DNA from: Paragorgia papillata
Taxonomy: Eukaryota; Cnidaria; Anthozoa; Scleralcyonacea; Coralliidae
Assembly (NCBI GenBank): GCA_035771165.1
Contig: JAWNZC010000470.1
Coordinates: forward strand, 558,001-622,000
DNA length: 64,000 nt
Direction of reading: 5' to 3'
The first letter of the stretch is position 1. Each line of letters starts with the position of its first letter. Shown here piece after piece: positions 41,801 to 50,611 of the stretch. The position numbers and the translations under genes are program-made. Below the pieces are notes generated by a model. That model was given only the letters and a program-made list of their open reading frames with translations. It was not told the origin of the DNA and ran no database searches.

Positions 41801-44226
41801 CGAAGGTCTTGGGGAACGAGGTTCAGTTGCATGTGTTTAATTAAACTTAAACGGCTCGACGTTGGTTTAATCCTTTAACAGGCAAGTTTTTGCAAGAGGT
41901 CCCAGACCAGTTGACGAGTAAAATCGTCTGGCGTCAGCCAGAGTAAAACATATATAAGTAGAGACGAAAACGTCCGATTACTTGTTAAAGAGTTAAAGAA
42001 AATTCGGTTTTCGCTTTGTTTTTCAACGTACTTTTCAGTGTTTTGAGTAATATTATACTAATATATCCAACACGAGTCAGTGTTCTTCCTCCGATCTCTA
42101 AACACAGCGGCCAAGCAGGTTGAAAATACGAAGCGAAGTCGAGTTTTTTTAACCAGCTTGGCTGTATTTAGACATCGGAGGATGAACACTGACGAGTGTT
42201 GGATATAGCTTCTCAAACGAATCAATATTTTAAGAGAAAATCGACTTCAAAGTTTGCTAAATTTGACTATAATCTTCCTCCAATTTCAAAATATTGATTA
42301 AATATTGATATTTTTTTAATTTTCCTCATGAATTATTTATGAGTTTGAGAACTACTTCTTGTCTATGTTACACGCGTTCACTACACTACTCGTGGTTTTC
42401 CTTTTAGATATTTTTTGCAAGTATTTACCTGTTGATGCAAAATGCATTGAACTGTTTGCTCGTAATCTTCTTCCAAACTGGACCAGTTGGGGGAATGAGG
42501 TAAGATCTTACGCTAGCTTGACAGTATAGTATTCATAAGAAACTTGGTTTTATCCCGTAAAACCTTGTGTAACGTCTGAGCTTCATTTTAGTTCATTTTA
42601 TAATCTAGTCGTTTATTGGTGTTGAAAACGCAAGCGGTGATTGGTTAAAAGCCGTGTTTCTATAACTCTATATGGAAAACATGCAGCCATCATTCTAATT
42701 AAAATTTGTACAGAAACACCATTATACGCCATCAAACGCCATCAAATACGCCATCCATGGACAGTAATGAGAATGTACGCTTTTTATTTGGATTAATTTA
42801 ATCTATTTTGACGAGTTATTTTATAAAAGGAAATAGAAAACATTTTTTCCGTGTTCCTCTAGAGTTGTAGAAACACTTGTGGAAGTTTGGAAGAACTCGA
42901 AATAGTGTGGAAACACTTGCCATGCGGGCTCTTGTTCCCACTGTAATTTCTCGTTCTCACAAACTTCCCGGCCTCGTGTTTCTATAACTCTATATAGAAA
43001 CACGGGAAAATGTTTTCTATTTCTTAAATTTATAGTTGTCGGGTTTGTATTTCGTTTGTCTTTGCAATATAAACCATGAAGATTTTTCCAAGGTTCTTTC
43101 TAAATCATTGAACAGGGAACTAGAATGAAGCTCACACTTGCGCTACAACACTTTTCAGGCAAGTTCTCGTGACGTAATTAGGCCTGCGCTAAACGTCGCA
43201 CAATTGACCCCAGGGGGGTCGTACACACTGCTCAGGCCTAGGGAACCACGAACGGTCATCAAAGACAAAACAATTGCATAAGAAATTTATCCGAGTCTAG
43301 AAAAGTTTCAATACCAGCATGGAATTGTTAATTAGATGTAATACGTTATAATTATAATCTACATATTAGTCTCCTTTTATCTCTATTGGAGTCATTTCCA
43401 TTACAAGTAGAAAAGGTCTACCAGGTGATCCCTGTATACTCAGTGACCCTATATAGTCATTTGACTTTATAGTTGCCAGTAATCAGTTAAGGTGAGATAA
43501 TACGGGCAACTTGCAACGCAACAATGTTGCAGCAATTTGTTGCCCGTATTACTTCACCTTAACTAGAATAAAATAAGAATGAAATTAAAAATGAATAAAA
43601 TTTGTCAGATACGGCTAAGGGTAGTCATAAGAACGTCTGCGAAGGAGACCAGGCTAAGGGTAAAAGTTGGCATATGTCATACGCATGCCTACGGACGAAT
43701 GATTTATTTCTAGGGCCTGAGAAAGTATAGGGGCAGTTAAAAACTTGGGGGTCATTCATCGATCACTCTCATGTAGTGGCAGAGTGGAAGGAGGAGGGGG
43801 GGGGGGCATGAACAAGGACACATATCATCAGATGGGCCAACAGAAGAAAAAGTTTGCAAACCACTGTTATATAGACTATTGATATTTTAAGGAGCTGATT
43901 CAAGGAGTGACTAAAGGTGAAGTAATACGAGCAACAAATTGCTGCAACATTGTTGCGTTGCAAGTTGAATAGCGTTGTTGCACGTAGTACCACCCCCACC
44001 TTAAACATTGTCACGCAACAATGATTTTGTTGAAAGTTGAATCAGCATGTTGAAGCAAGTAGAACTAGAGTCTACTTTTTTCAACTTGCAACAAAATCAT
44101 TGTTGCGTGACAATGTTTAAGTAGTAGAGTAGAAATTGTATCCAACTGAGATTTTAATCTTTTTCTCTTTCTTCGCAGGTTTTAAAGTATCAACACTTTA
44201 ACTATTTTCAAAGTAAAAAGAGATAG
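24999..44226 (+). CDS. METTL4: METTL4, MT-A70-type N6-adenine methyltransferase (11 exons, complete)
   Basis: Exons: 24999-25232, 27286-27381, 28167-28235, 30553-30643, 33512-33610, 35557-35724, 36635-36704, 37282-37456, 40325-40661, 42408-42499, 44179-44226. All have AG/GT borders and, with this choice, phases match and the product is 492 aa (human METTL4 is 472 aa). The N-terminus (MSII...LVDH) resembles METTL4. The MT-A70 core has [14 protein letters not shown] with the catalytic DPPW at about 263-266, then [57 protein letters not shown] and [25 protein letters not shown]4 methylates adenine N6 (U2 snRNA Am30 in mammals; DNA 6mA also reported). Exon 2 borders are uncertain: start 27286 or 27295, end 27381 (GT-GGGT donor, in phase) or 27385 (better donor, out of phase). 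The 99-codon insertion-like acidic stretch in exon 9 (EKNNENKTE...) is longer than in vertebrates. Confidence 0.95.
25335..27064. repeat. 17-bp minisatellite, 1.7 kb, in METTL4 intron 1
   Basis: About 100 copies of a 17-bp unit (tacctcctccctatgtt and variants tgtgtt, tacgtt, tatatt). The plus strand is pure pyrimidine for long stretches. It starts about 100 bp after exon 1. Open frames in all three plus frames (17-aa period) are by-products of the stop-free unit. Confidence 0.95.
27286..27381 (+). CDS. METTL4: METTL4 exon 2 (borders approximate)
   Basis: Codes [19 protein letters not shown]..., corresponding to the KFVFRPELF stretch of vertebrate METTL4. Acceptor after cccagag or after ggaaaag; donor gtgggt (phase 0) or gtaagc (phase 1). 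Confidence 0.65.
27745..27854. repeat. 110-bp palindrome with direct-repeat centre
   Basis: Arms of about 42 bp (AATGAGCTGTGATTTTATGT ... CACCGTGC) are perfect inverses. The centre is two direct copies of accgtgcgatgtgcacggtg, themselves near-palindromic. Confidence 0.88.
27855..28000. repeat. Interspersed repeat shared with 49800-49945
   Basis: Both copies have aatatttaaatagNacggttgagNNattgaac, then gctattgga and gtgcac sequences about 80 bp later. Class unknown. Confidence 0.65.
28167..28235 (+). CDS. METTL4: METTL4 exon 3
   Basis: 69 bp coding [23 protein letters not shown]; basic nuclear-localisation-like run followed by the GE-DA-EYH motif of METTL4. Confidence 0.88.
28271..28380. mobile_element. 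Palindromic MITE with acgagggcgcagcccgagtg centre
   Basis: gtgttttatcagatttaaaa and inverse gatctgataaaacac surround the hairpin at 28308-28327, in METTL4 intron 3. Similar organisation at 47600-47700. Confidence 0.6.
28564..28662. mobile_element. 99-bp palindromic MITE
   Basis: Near-perfect hairpin AGGGCCTGTTCACATGAG...gttatctcggggggtaggg and inverse, flanked by TA. Related to the larger block at 30124-30465. A second short palindrome (ttacacggtaccggacgaat) follows at 28669-28772. Confidence 0.7.
28841..29185. repeat. Diverged tandem duplication, about 215-bp unit
   Basis: Both halves contain cttattttagcattatt, caacaaactttttaag and gggggttgagaaaca in the same order. Confidence 0.7.
29230..30123 (+). 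pseudogene. Decayed non-LTR retrotransposon reverse transcriptase
   Basis: Fragments in order: [60 protein letters not shown] then [14 protein letters not shown], then after an insertion [20 protein letters not shown] then NDLP and ELFADDS (FADD catalytic motif), and [15 protein letters not shown]. Typical Jockey/CR1-type RT with frameshifts. Truncated on the right by the palindrome at 30124. In METTL4 intron 3. Confidence 0.85.
29703..29866 (+). mobile_element. Short 3' end of another LINE with (GTT)n tail, nested in the RT
   Basis: The RT frame is interrupted after RRQRVE by about 165 bp ending ataaataaatttggttgttg and a pure GTT run; coding resumes with [11 protein letters not shown] 3' microsatellite tail is typical of target-primed retrotransposition. 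Confidence 0.65.
30124..30465. mobile_element. Palindromic element rich in gataactcgggg
   Basis: Multiple direct and inverted copies of gagataactcggggggtagg; ends with the same catgtgaacag terminus as 28564-28662. Inserted in the LINE. Confidence 0.6.
30553..30643 (+). CDS. METTL4: METTL4 exon 4
   Basis: Acceptor acattag, donor gtaagtg; [20 protein letters not shown]... continues the EYHKK helix as in METTL4 (KIRELILDG...). Confidence 0.85.
30879..30987. mobile_element. Short MITE, TGACCGAATTAGCGCCC termini
   Basis: Inverted termini AATGACCGAATTAGCGCCC and GGGCGCTAATTCGGTCATT over about 109 bp with a G-rich interior. Confidence 0.6.
31120..31305. repeat. Partial copy of the element at 37838-38093
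   Basis: Shares gatcaactttggtaggaatg aagttcttgcttac and aagcattgtggttaaatgta with the 37.9-kb copy, about 88% by eye. Only the right part is present. Confidence 0.65.
31588..32267. mobile_element. 680-bp non-autonomous hAT element
   Basis: Termini CAGGGCCGGCGCGACC and GCTCGCGCCGGCCCTG with perfect 8-bp duplication TTTCTTTT (31580-31587, 32268-32275). Contains a 30-bp G run near 31603. No transposase frame. Confidence 0.85.
32354..33340 (+). pseudogene. Tandem OTU-domain fossil from a mobile element
   Basis: The first open stretch (32354-32830) has an OTU C-terminal half: [20 protein letters not shown] and [20 protein letters not shown] with the expected His. The second (32812-33195) begins a new OTU domain: [18 protein letters not shown], where the catalytic Cys of the usual D-G-N/D-C-F-F pattern is Phe. 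It continues [15 protein letters not shown] and then shifts frame at about 33181 into [12 protein letters not shown], the domain's C-terminal His motif. OTU cysteine-protease domains of this kind are often carried by transposons in invertebrates. Located in METTL4 intron 4; not METTL4 coding. Confidence 0.72.
33512..33610 (+). CDS. METTL4: METTL4 exon 5
   Basis: 99 bp, acceptor tttgttttag, donor gtatttg; [20 protein letters not shown]... Weakly conserved, supported by phase 1 in and 1 out. Confidence 0.75.
33720..34026. repeat. 17-bp minisatellite (ggttaccctagcaccca)
   Basis: About 11 regular copies from 33835 preceded by degenerate ones. In METTL4 intron 5. Confidence 0.88.
34028..34194. 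mobile_element. 167-bp palindromic MITE
   Basis: Arms CCTGGTTTCCATCTAGCCGT AAGAGCCGG and inverse (about 70 bp each), with no convincing target duplication. Confidence 0.7.
35557..35724 (+). CDS. METTL4: METTL4 exon 6
   Basis: 168 bp, acceptor ttttctatag, donor gtctgt; contains [17 protein letters not shown], matching the LPP-S-FLLSD motif before the MT-A70 core. Confidence 0.9.
36635..36704 (+). CDS. METTL4: METTL4 exon 7 (DPPW catalytic motif)
   Basis: 70 bp coding [18 protein letters not shown] then VKRGAK; holds the catalytic DPPW. Confidence 0.95.
36762..37190 (-). repeat. 5S rRNA-derived SINE, minus orientation, interrupted
   Basis: The minus strand has the CTCACCAAAAGTTAAGCCGGG head and TTAGTACTTGGATGGGTGAC, split by about 100 bp inserted at 37018-37117 that is bordered by tactaactacta repeats. 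The body matches 7560-8398. Lies in the 577-bp METTL4 intron 7, between exons 7 and 8. Confidence 0.7.
37282..37456 (+). CDS. METTL4: METTL4 exon 8
   Basis: 175 bp, acceptor tatgcag, donor gtaattg; [19 protein letters not shown] to GEWHWIK, central MT-A70 fold. Confidence 0.95.
37616..37684. repeat. (AAATT)n microsatellite
   Basis: Thirteen or so perfect 5-bp units. Confidence 0.95.
37838..38093. mobile_element. 256-bp MITE with 55-bp inverted termini
   Basis: Left GACCGTACCGAAAAAGGTGG and right inverse ccgccatctttttcggtacc, each followed by the caca(a)atNctttgcgg arm. A partial copy at 31120-31305. Confidence 0.65.
38490..38777 (-). repeat. 5S rRNA-derived SINE, minus orientation
   Basis: The minus strand carries CTCACCGCTGTACTTAAGCC then the GGTTAGTACTTGGATGGGTG-like promoter core and the shared body. 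In METTL4 intron 8. Confidence 0.7.
38862..39004. mobile_element. Palindromic MITE, TATCAACAACG termini
   Basis: Hairpin element with centre cacgaggccgaaggccgagt. Arms contain gagtgttt and ggatccaaacac and their inverses. Confidence 0.68.
39029..39187. mobile_element. 159-bp palindromic MITE
   Basis: Arms AATAAGCCATTTGCACGATG acgtaaaat...ctaccagaatgctttgctag and inverse (about 66 bp, few mismatches). Confidence 0.75.
40325..40661 (+). CDS. METTL4: METTL4 exon 9
   Basis: 337 bp; [20 protein letters not shown] at the start and [17 protein letters not shown] at the end, with a hydrophilic lineage-specific insertion between. Confidence 0.93.
41208..41592. mobile_element. 385-bp MULE-like MITE (9-bp TSD)
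   Basis: Termini CAACCTCGTACCCAGGGCC and inverse; perfect 9-bp duplication TATGTGGAA (41199-41207, 41593-41601). In METTL4 intron 9. Confidence 0.85.
42062..42207. mobile_element. Palindromic MITE, TATATCCAACAC termini
   Basis: Arms tatatccaacacgagtcagt gttc and inverse; centre acgaagcgaagtcgag. A half-decayed relative at 46781-46915 shares both the element and its flank (in reverse). Confidence 0.68.
42408..42499 (+). CDS. METTL4: METTL4 exon 10
   Basis: 92 bp, acceptor tccttttag, donor gtaagat; [19 protein letters not shown]. Confidence 0.95.
43486..43562. mobile_element. Short palindromic MITE (gcaacaa family)
   Basis: GTTAAGGTGAGATAATACGG and inverse around ttgcaacgcaacaatgttgc. Related sequence at 43912-44005; another palindrome of the same flavour (aacattgtcacgcaacaatg) at 44006-44125, which ends 54 bp before METTL4 exon 11. 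Confidence 0.68.
44179..44226 (+). CDS. METTL4: METTL4 exon 11 with stop
   Basis: Acceptor cttcgcag, [15 protein letters not shown] then TAG; matches the VLKFQH-DYF end of METTL4. Confidence 0.93.
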   Translation, partial: VLKYQHFNYFQSKKR

Positions 44227-44564
44227 CATCTTATTTTAACTTCTTTTTTGAAAAACATTAGATCTTTGACCTTAATGCATAGACAGCAGGTGTTGTTTTT
44301 TATTTTTCTTACACTTGTATCTAAGATTATTTATTGATAATAATTAAAGCAATGATATATTGCATTCCTTTTTACTCCGCAAATGTGCCGTAAGATAAGT
44401 ATCTTAATCTATTTCAAGTGTGTCTAGTTTTATGACATTTATAAAGGGCTGGGTTTTCTGTTTTGTCTTCAGAGTTTCCTATCTTAGAGACTTATCGACA
44501 TGCACTGCGTGCAAGTGGCAAATGATTCTTATATATACAAATACATGTTTGTATATAAAGACTG
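44227..44564 (+). other. Probable METTL4 3' UTR
   Basis: AT-rich sequence after the stop codon. No canonical AATAAA close by; an aattaaa near 44340 is a weak candidate signal. Confidence 0.35.
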
Positions 44565-44990
44565 AATAATTAGATTAAAAGTATAGAAGCCGAGTTATTT
44601 TCTGATTGTTTCTTGTTGATTAGTGTATTTAGTCTTATTTTTATTAGTCTATTGTAAATATTCAGAAAAATCTCGGCAGTTTACCACATTTTCACTTTGC
44701 TCTATCTAAAACACTGCCTACGCAGCAAGCACTCTACTTTTTTACACTATATAATTTATTGTGAGTTGAGATTAAAAATATGGAAGCCGAGGTATTTTCT
44801 AATTGTTTCTTGTTGACTAGTGTGCGTAGTTTTATTTTGTATTACTCTTTTGTAAATATTCTCAAAGTATATATAATTTACTGTGAGTTGAGATTAAAAG
44901 TGTGAAAACCGAGGTATTTTGCTGATTGTTTCTTGTCGATTAGTGCATGCATATCTTGCTTTTCATTAGTGTATAGTCAGTAAATTACAT
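44565..44990. repeat. Three diverged tandem repeats next to a Penelope-like end
   Basis: Copies at about 44565, 44760 and 44881 share gagattaaaa, gccgaggtattttct and attgtttcttgttgattagt. Family B sequence (44667-44745) interrupts the first. Confidence 0.65.
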
Positions 44991-45019
44991 CGTAAATTAT
45001 TAGAAAGTATATATATATT

Positions 45020-45110
45020 GACGTTTCTCTCTGATGAAGGGCCTTCGCTCGAAACGTTAGACTCCTACGTTTTCTGTTTCGGCAGTATATCTAACCTTAC
45101 TATATTTCGA
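45020..45110 (+). ncRNA. Hammerhead ribozyme-like motif at a Penelope-like end
   Basis: CTGATGA (45031-45037), stem II GGGC-CTTC-GCTC, GAAA (45051-45054), then CGT and T before AGA. The last A of GAAA with CGT forms self-complementary ACGT in place of a closed stem III. Stem I (tctct / agact) is imperfect. Followed by ctgtttcggcagta as in the 12.3-kb copy. Activity unknown. Confidence 0.55.
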
Positions 45111-45566
45111 TTGTTGTTTCTACACTGCCTACGCAGCTAACCTGAGTATCAGGCATTATTCTCGTCCTCCGCTAAAAAGCAAGTGGGGGCGAGGCAGGCG
45201 GGCGGGCGAGAATTGGCCTGATTGCAGGTTACCACGCAGCACGCTAATTTTATTTTATATATTATATATATAATATGTATATTAATATAATAATATATAC
45301 AAAACAACGGTAACTCCGAAGATGGTAAACATTTTATTAATGATCTAACGTTTCGATTAAATTGTAGTAATATATATACTAGCAGTGTTTTATTGTTGTT
45401 TTGCCCGATATATAAAACACGTGATGCGAACATATAGCAATCGTATAGTGATCACATGCAGTAGTCTACTTTCAGTCTTTCACAACGTTACTGCATGCTG
45501 TGATCACAACAAAATATGGTCGCACGACAAAATAAATATATACAATCAAATTTAACATGTGGGAAT

Positions 45567-45830
45567 CAGGGGCGGATCTAGAATTGTTGAAAGGGGGGTC
45601 CGGGGTATGCTCCCCCTGAAAGTTTTGAGTTCTTGGGTCTCTGAAATGGCATTCCCTGCATTTTGAGAGCCATTTGAGGGCACCGTTGAGCACTCCGTAG
45701 TATAGAAAAAAAAGGTTATATTTTTCAGTTACTTGTACTTACAGTATAATTATATTTAGCGTCTTTTATTAATTTTTTACCAAAGAGGGGGGTGGCTAGC
45801 TACCCAGTCCACTCCCCCTAAATCCGCCCC
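45567..45830. mobile_element. hAT-like non-autonomous element
   Basis: Termini CAGGGGCGGATCTAGA and AAATCCGCCCC; flanks gtgggaat and cggggaat match at 6 of 8 positions. Confidence 0.6.
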
Positions 45831-46354
45831 CGGGGAATCTTGATGATTGTGATATGATAAGTTTAACATCCACACTAGCCTTTTGGTTGCCTCACACTGA
45901 CCTACCTTACAATCGATTATGCGGTATCCAAGCTTTCATTTCAATTATATGATCGAATATCTTGCGATAGTCGCACAATCGTTATGACTTATGATATTGT
46001 ATGGAAACCATATTTACAATTTATCTTAACATTAAAAAAGCTTTTTCCTGTACGAAAGTGACCAAGGTTGTTTCAGTTGTGATGGAAACCATGTTTACAT
46101 TAAGACTGAAAGAGTTTCTTCCCGCGACGATATAGTTGCGACGTCGTTATTGTAGTATGCGATAGACTGAAAATTAAAACTTCCATCGTAAACGATAGTC
46201 GCATGTTCGTTCTGATTATAAGATAACCAGGCTTGAACTCAAGACTAGTTTAAACAACAAAATCATCTTTTTAATTAAGTATATGGAATTTAAAACAATT
46301 AATCTAATTTAATTAAATAATTAAGAAGTGCCAATGTAAGAACTATCTTCTCAA

Positions 46355-46470
46355 ATTAACAATTATTCGCCGAAGGCGAGGTGAATATCGATGTATAATA
46401 ACCGAGACGAAGTCGAGGTTATTATTCACCGATATTCACTGAGCCTGAGGCGAATAATTGTTTTAGTATA
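46355..46470. mobile_element. Palindromic MITE, CAATTATTCGCC termini
   Basis: caattattcgccgaaggcga ggtgaatatcg and inverse, with centre accgagacgaagtcgaggtt. Confidence 0.65.
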
Positions 46471-46780
46471 AATACACATTTTCATACTTTTAGGAAGAGC
46501 GTTTTCTTTAAAATTGTTAATTTCCTCTTCTGTCATTGACAAACCGGCTGGCGACCATTTTGAATAAACGCTGTAGGTGATTATCGAGAATTAATCCGAG
46601 GTAGCTCGACCAATCATCGCACGAGATTTTCTATAATCATGCACCTGTGTATTTATACTAATCATTAATATTCATGAGGAAAATTCAAAAGATCAGTATT
46701 CAGAAATCGCAGGAAGTTACAGTCAAAATTAGTAAACTTTGAGGTCGATTTTCTCTTAAAATATTGATTCGCTTGAGAAG

Positions 46781-46915
46781 CTATATCCAACATGTACACT
46801 CGTCAGTGTTCATCCTCCGATGTCTATAAATACAGCCAAGCTAGTTAAAAAAAACTTGGTTTCGCCTCGTATTTTCAACTTGCTTGACTATATTTAGAAA
46901 TCGCGCGGAGACAAC
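46781..46915. mobile_element. Partial relative of the 42062 palindrome
   Basis: gctatatccaacatgtacac tcgtcagtgttcatcctccg matches one arm of 42062-42207. The neighbouring 46665-46780 is the reverse complement of 42211-42370. Confidence 0.6.
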
Positions 46916-46964
46916 TTCAAAGTTCCGAAGCTCAACATGCAAAGCAAATCATTAATGACAATTT

Positions 46965-47320
46965 TATTATATGTTAGTGGTGTTTTCAGCTTGAAGTTGG
47001 TAAAGTTTTTTCGTTTGTTTTTGCTGTACAAGCTGTCGTAAGTTAAACTCAGAGAAAAACTCTGAGCTCCAGACGGGACTCGGACGCTCTCACCATTGAG
47101 CCACTGGAACTCAAATGGTAGACCGAGGTTGTTTTCGATATTTATACGCCTGGGAACTAGTCGAACCGTACGTGTGTCACAAGTACTTGTTGGGCTACAA
47201 GTCGCATTGTGTCAGTTTATTTTCAGTAAATGTTTTTCTTGTTAGTAGTGTTTTCAGCTTGAAGTTGGTAAAGATTTTTCGTTTGCTACGACAGCTTACG
47301 GCAGCTTGTACAGAAAAACA
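46965..47320. repeat. Broken duplication around a tRNA-like insertion
   Basis: gtgttttcagcttgaagttg gtaaag occurs at about 46980 and 47252. Between them the minus strand (47112-47040) reads GTGGCTCAATGGTGAGAGCG, an A box-like tRNA start, with no clear B box. SINE remnant suspected. Confidence 0.4.
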
Positions 47321-47599
47321 AACAAAAAAACTTTTACAATTTTATTCAGTTATAAGTGCAAGTGATCTAAATCAGTTACGAATTTTTAAAACTCTTACTT
47401 GACAATCAACTGCTTTGACAAGTCCTGTCTACAGTAAGTATGACGAGCAAATGATTCAGCTCTCCCAACTTTCCAAAGGTTTCATTTGCAAACTTTTGTA
47501 AAACTGAAGTCAGCCAAAGCTACAAAACAAATGAAAATCGTGCCAGTTTACTGACTGCAGAATGACGTGGCTATAAGTAATATTTATAAACCGCGCAGG

Positions 47600-47700
47600 A
47601 GGGCAGTTTATCGGATATAAAACACGAGGCGATAGCCGAGTGTTTTAGAGCCGATAAAGCCCGTACTGCAAGGTTTTTAAATGGCTTCCAAAAGAATCAC
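47600..47700. mobile_element. Palindromic MITE with acgaggcgatagccgagtg centre
   Basis: gtttatcggatataaaacac and inverse around the hairpin at 47622-47643. A half site of the same type at 34711-34730. Confidence 0.6.
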
Positions 47701-48500
47701 TTCATACGTTCATTGGCGTAGTAATTTTGAAAATTAAGCTTATCTCAGCCGTTAAAAACCAGCGAGAAACTTAGAGCGAGTCTATATCACATATATAGAT
47801 CCGATACGCTCATGATTTTTCTTTGTGTTTTCCTCATGAATTATTAATGAATTTTAGAAATATATATATACATATACACTATATAAGAGCGCACAATGGC
47901 AACTGGGTTACCTGGCTGACCAGAGGCAAAGACGCTGTTAAGCCATGTATGCATGCATAGCATGTAAGTTGTCGCGTGCGGTTTCTAGGACATTTTTGGG
48001 CTTTTTGTTAATCGTGTGTATCGTTTTTTTCGTATTCAAACGTTAGAACAGGACAGCTGTAAATAATGTACTTATATATTGCGGTTTGAAGATGTTCATT
48101 CCAACTTTTCAAACCAAAATGTACCCAACTGATTTATACCACCAGTTAACGCTGTCACTTTATTTTTATAAATTTTGTACTGTAGAACTATACTGCGTCT
48201 CTATAAGATTATAATCAGATGTGTGTAGAATTTGGGAAACTTACAAACAAACGTACTCTGAACATATCTTTATCTCTGTAAATGCCCAATGTTGATAATG
48301 AACTGATAAGAAAATATTTCAGTAGCGAAGAAATTCCTCCCATGCACACGACATGAGTGCGAGATGATCACAGACATGAAGTTACAGTCAAAATGGAAAT
48401 GCCTTCCCACTTCTTCTTCTGTAGTTCGTTGCGTATCAATGTATTTCTGTAGCTGCTACCGAAGCCTTAGAAAATGTTTTGATGAAAATTGTACATATTT

Positions 48501-48616
48501 ATTATATAAAATAGAGTGTTTTATTGATTTTTCCGCCACTAATAAAAGTGATAATCTCACATGTGCGATTATTTATGATAATCGCACATGTGACGATTAT
48601 CGCTGAATCAGCATTA
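48501..48616. repeat. Repeat family A, partial copy 3
   Basis: First about 115 bp of family A, ending at gcattat where the next palindrome begins. Confidence 0.75.
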
Positions 48617-48746
48617 TGTCCCTGCCAAAACTGCTTTCGTTCTGTATAATTATGTTTGTAATTGTAATTGTAATTGTAATGTGTAACTGACATTACAATT
48701 ACAAACATAATTATACTACAGAACGAAAGCAGTTTTGGCAGGGACA
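48617..48746. mobile_element. 130-bp palindromic MITE
   Basis: GTCCCTGCCAAAACTGCTTT cgttctgta and inverse, with attgtaattgtaattgtaat in the loop. Abuts truncated family A. Confidence 0.75.
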
Positions 48747-48789
48747 CCGCAACAGCCGAAAAGTCAATTACTGCGGGCCCAACACACTT

Positions 48790-49528
48790 AAAACAAAATA
48801 GAATAGATAGATATTACATAATTAATGTCAGCGAATCAAGATTAGAAGCAATATTCTAATAATCCTGACACATTGCGAGCAGTATTGCAGGAAAGGCAAA
48901 TTGTTCTCCATGAACGAGGATCTTCAGGGCCATAGGAAAGTACAAGTGCGTTATTAAGAAAGTCTGTGCCCTTGAAAAAAGGAAAAGCATCACATCATGA
49001 ACTGATGCAGTAAAGGAAAAGTATATTGACAAAGTTGAAATACACCAAGAAATACCAAATCATCTCCGAAAAGTCACTAGTATCTATTGCCTAAGAATCG
49101 TCGCGATTCCATTGCAAAAAGAAAACTAACCAACAAGTCTTTTGTGGCATTTTCACATCTGGGTTCGACAGTTTTAAACCATTCATTTATATTTATGTGT
49201 ATATATTGTTCCAAATACTGTTATGATAAGGGGTACTATAAAATGACTGTATATAGTATGACCTGGTTTCTCCCATAGAGAGGGGCAGATTTTAAACCGT
49301 ATACCAGCATTTGCATGCATGCTAGCCCAATAGCCACAAGCTATTCTGACTTTTTTCTCTTTATATATATGTCTCTCGTGTTGTATACCCATCTTCCACT
49401 TTTATATCGAGCCAAGTAGAATCATTTTTGGTTTCTACGCATTCTCTTTTTTCTGAATTCCGCACCTTTCAAGAATCATATCTAGTTCAGCTAAATCAGC
49501 CCTACTGGATTTGAAAATATTTTCAGGC
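48790..49528. other. Intergenic DNA, nothing recognised
   Basis: AT-rich, short open frames without domain resemblance. Confidence 0.35.
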
Positions 49529-49585
49529 GTTCGCCTACCCAAGTACTAACTAAACTCGGCAAACTTCAATTAACAAAGCGGTTAA
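49529..49585 (-). repeat. 5S-derived SINE fragment
   Basis: The minus strand contains GTTAGTACTTGGGTAGGCGA, a diverged 5S promoter core. Confidence 0.5.
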
Positions 49586-49799
49586 GGTGGTACAGTACCC
49601 AATTATAATGGCAAAAAGGGTGTGGCCGGGTGTCATAGCAACCAATTGTGTACCTAACCCGGCCCAGTGAAACAATTTGCCGGCATGGGCATATTCATAA
49701 GAGTAATTAAAAAGATTTTTTGTTCTAAGTTAATTTAAATTGACTGGTTAGTGTGCTGTACCACATTAAGCTAAGATTCATGTTGAAAGGTACATGAAG

Positions 49800-49945
49800 C
49801 TGCACAAATCCTTTGTTCAGTTTAGCTTTATCAATATTTAAATAGTACGGTTGAGCAATTGAACCCAAATGTTGCTATTGGACGATTGCTTCATTATACA
49901 GTAACCGTGAAAGTGCACACATTTCCATAAACCTGAACAAAAAGT
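49800..49945. repeat. Second copy of the repeat at 27855-28000
   Basis: Shares aatatttaaatagtacggtt gag and the gctattgga block. Confidence 0.65.
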
Positions 49946-50019
49946 AAATTTTCTAAAATTTAAATTTTAAATTTTCTATTAACTATGATCCAACAATACA
50001 GACTTAATTTTGGAACGCA

Positions 50020-50475
<456 letters not shown>

Positions 50476-50611
50476 TATCTATTTACAGAAAAATCCTTTT
50501 ACATAATGTTCGCTCTTCCTAGTTGGCTAGTTAGGACTAACTTCTAAAATATCTTGATGTGATACTTGGTACCCAACAGGTCCGTGTAAGTGACAGATCC
50601 TAGGTACTGGG

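Noticed and set aside
47040..47112. tRNA gene on the minus strand
   Set aside because: An A box-like start only; no B box or cloverleaf can be drawn.
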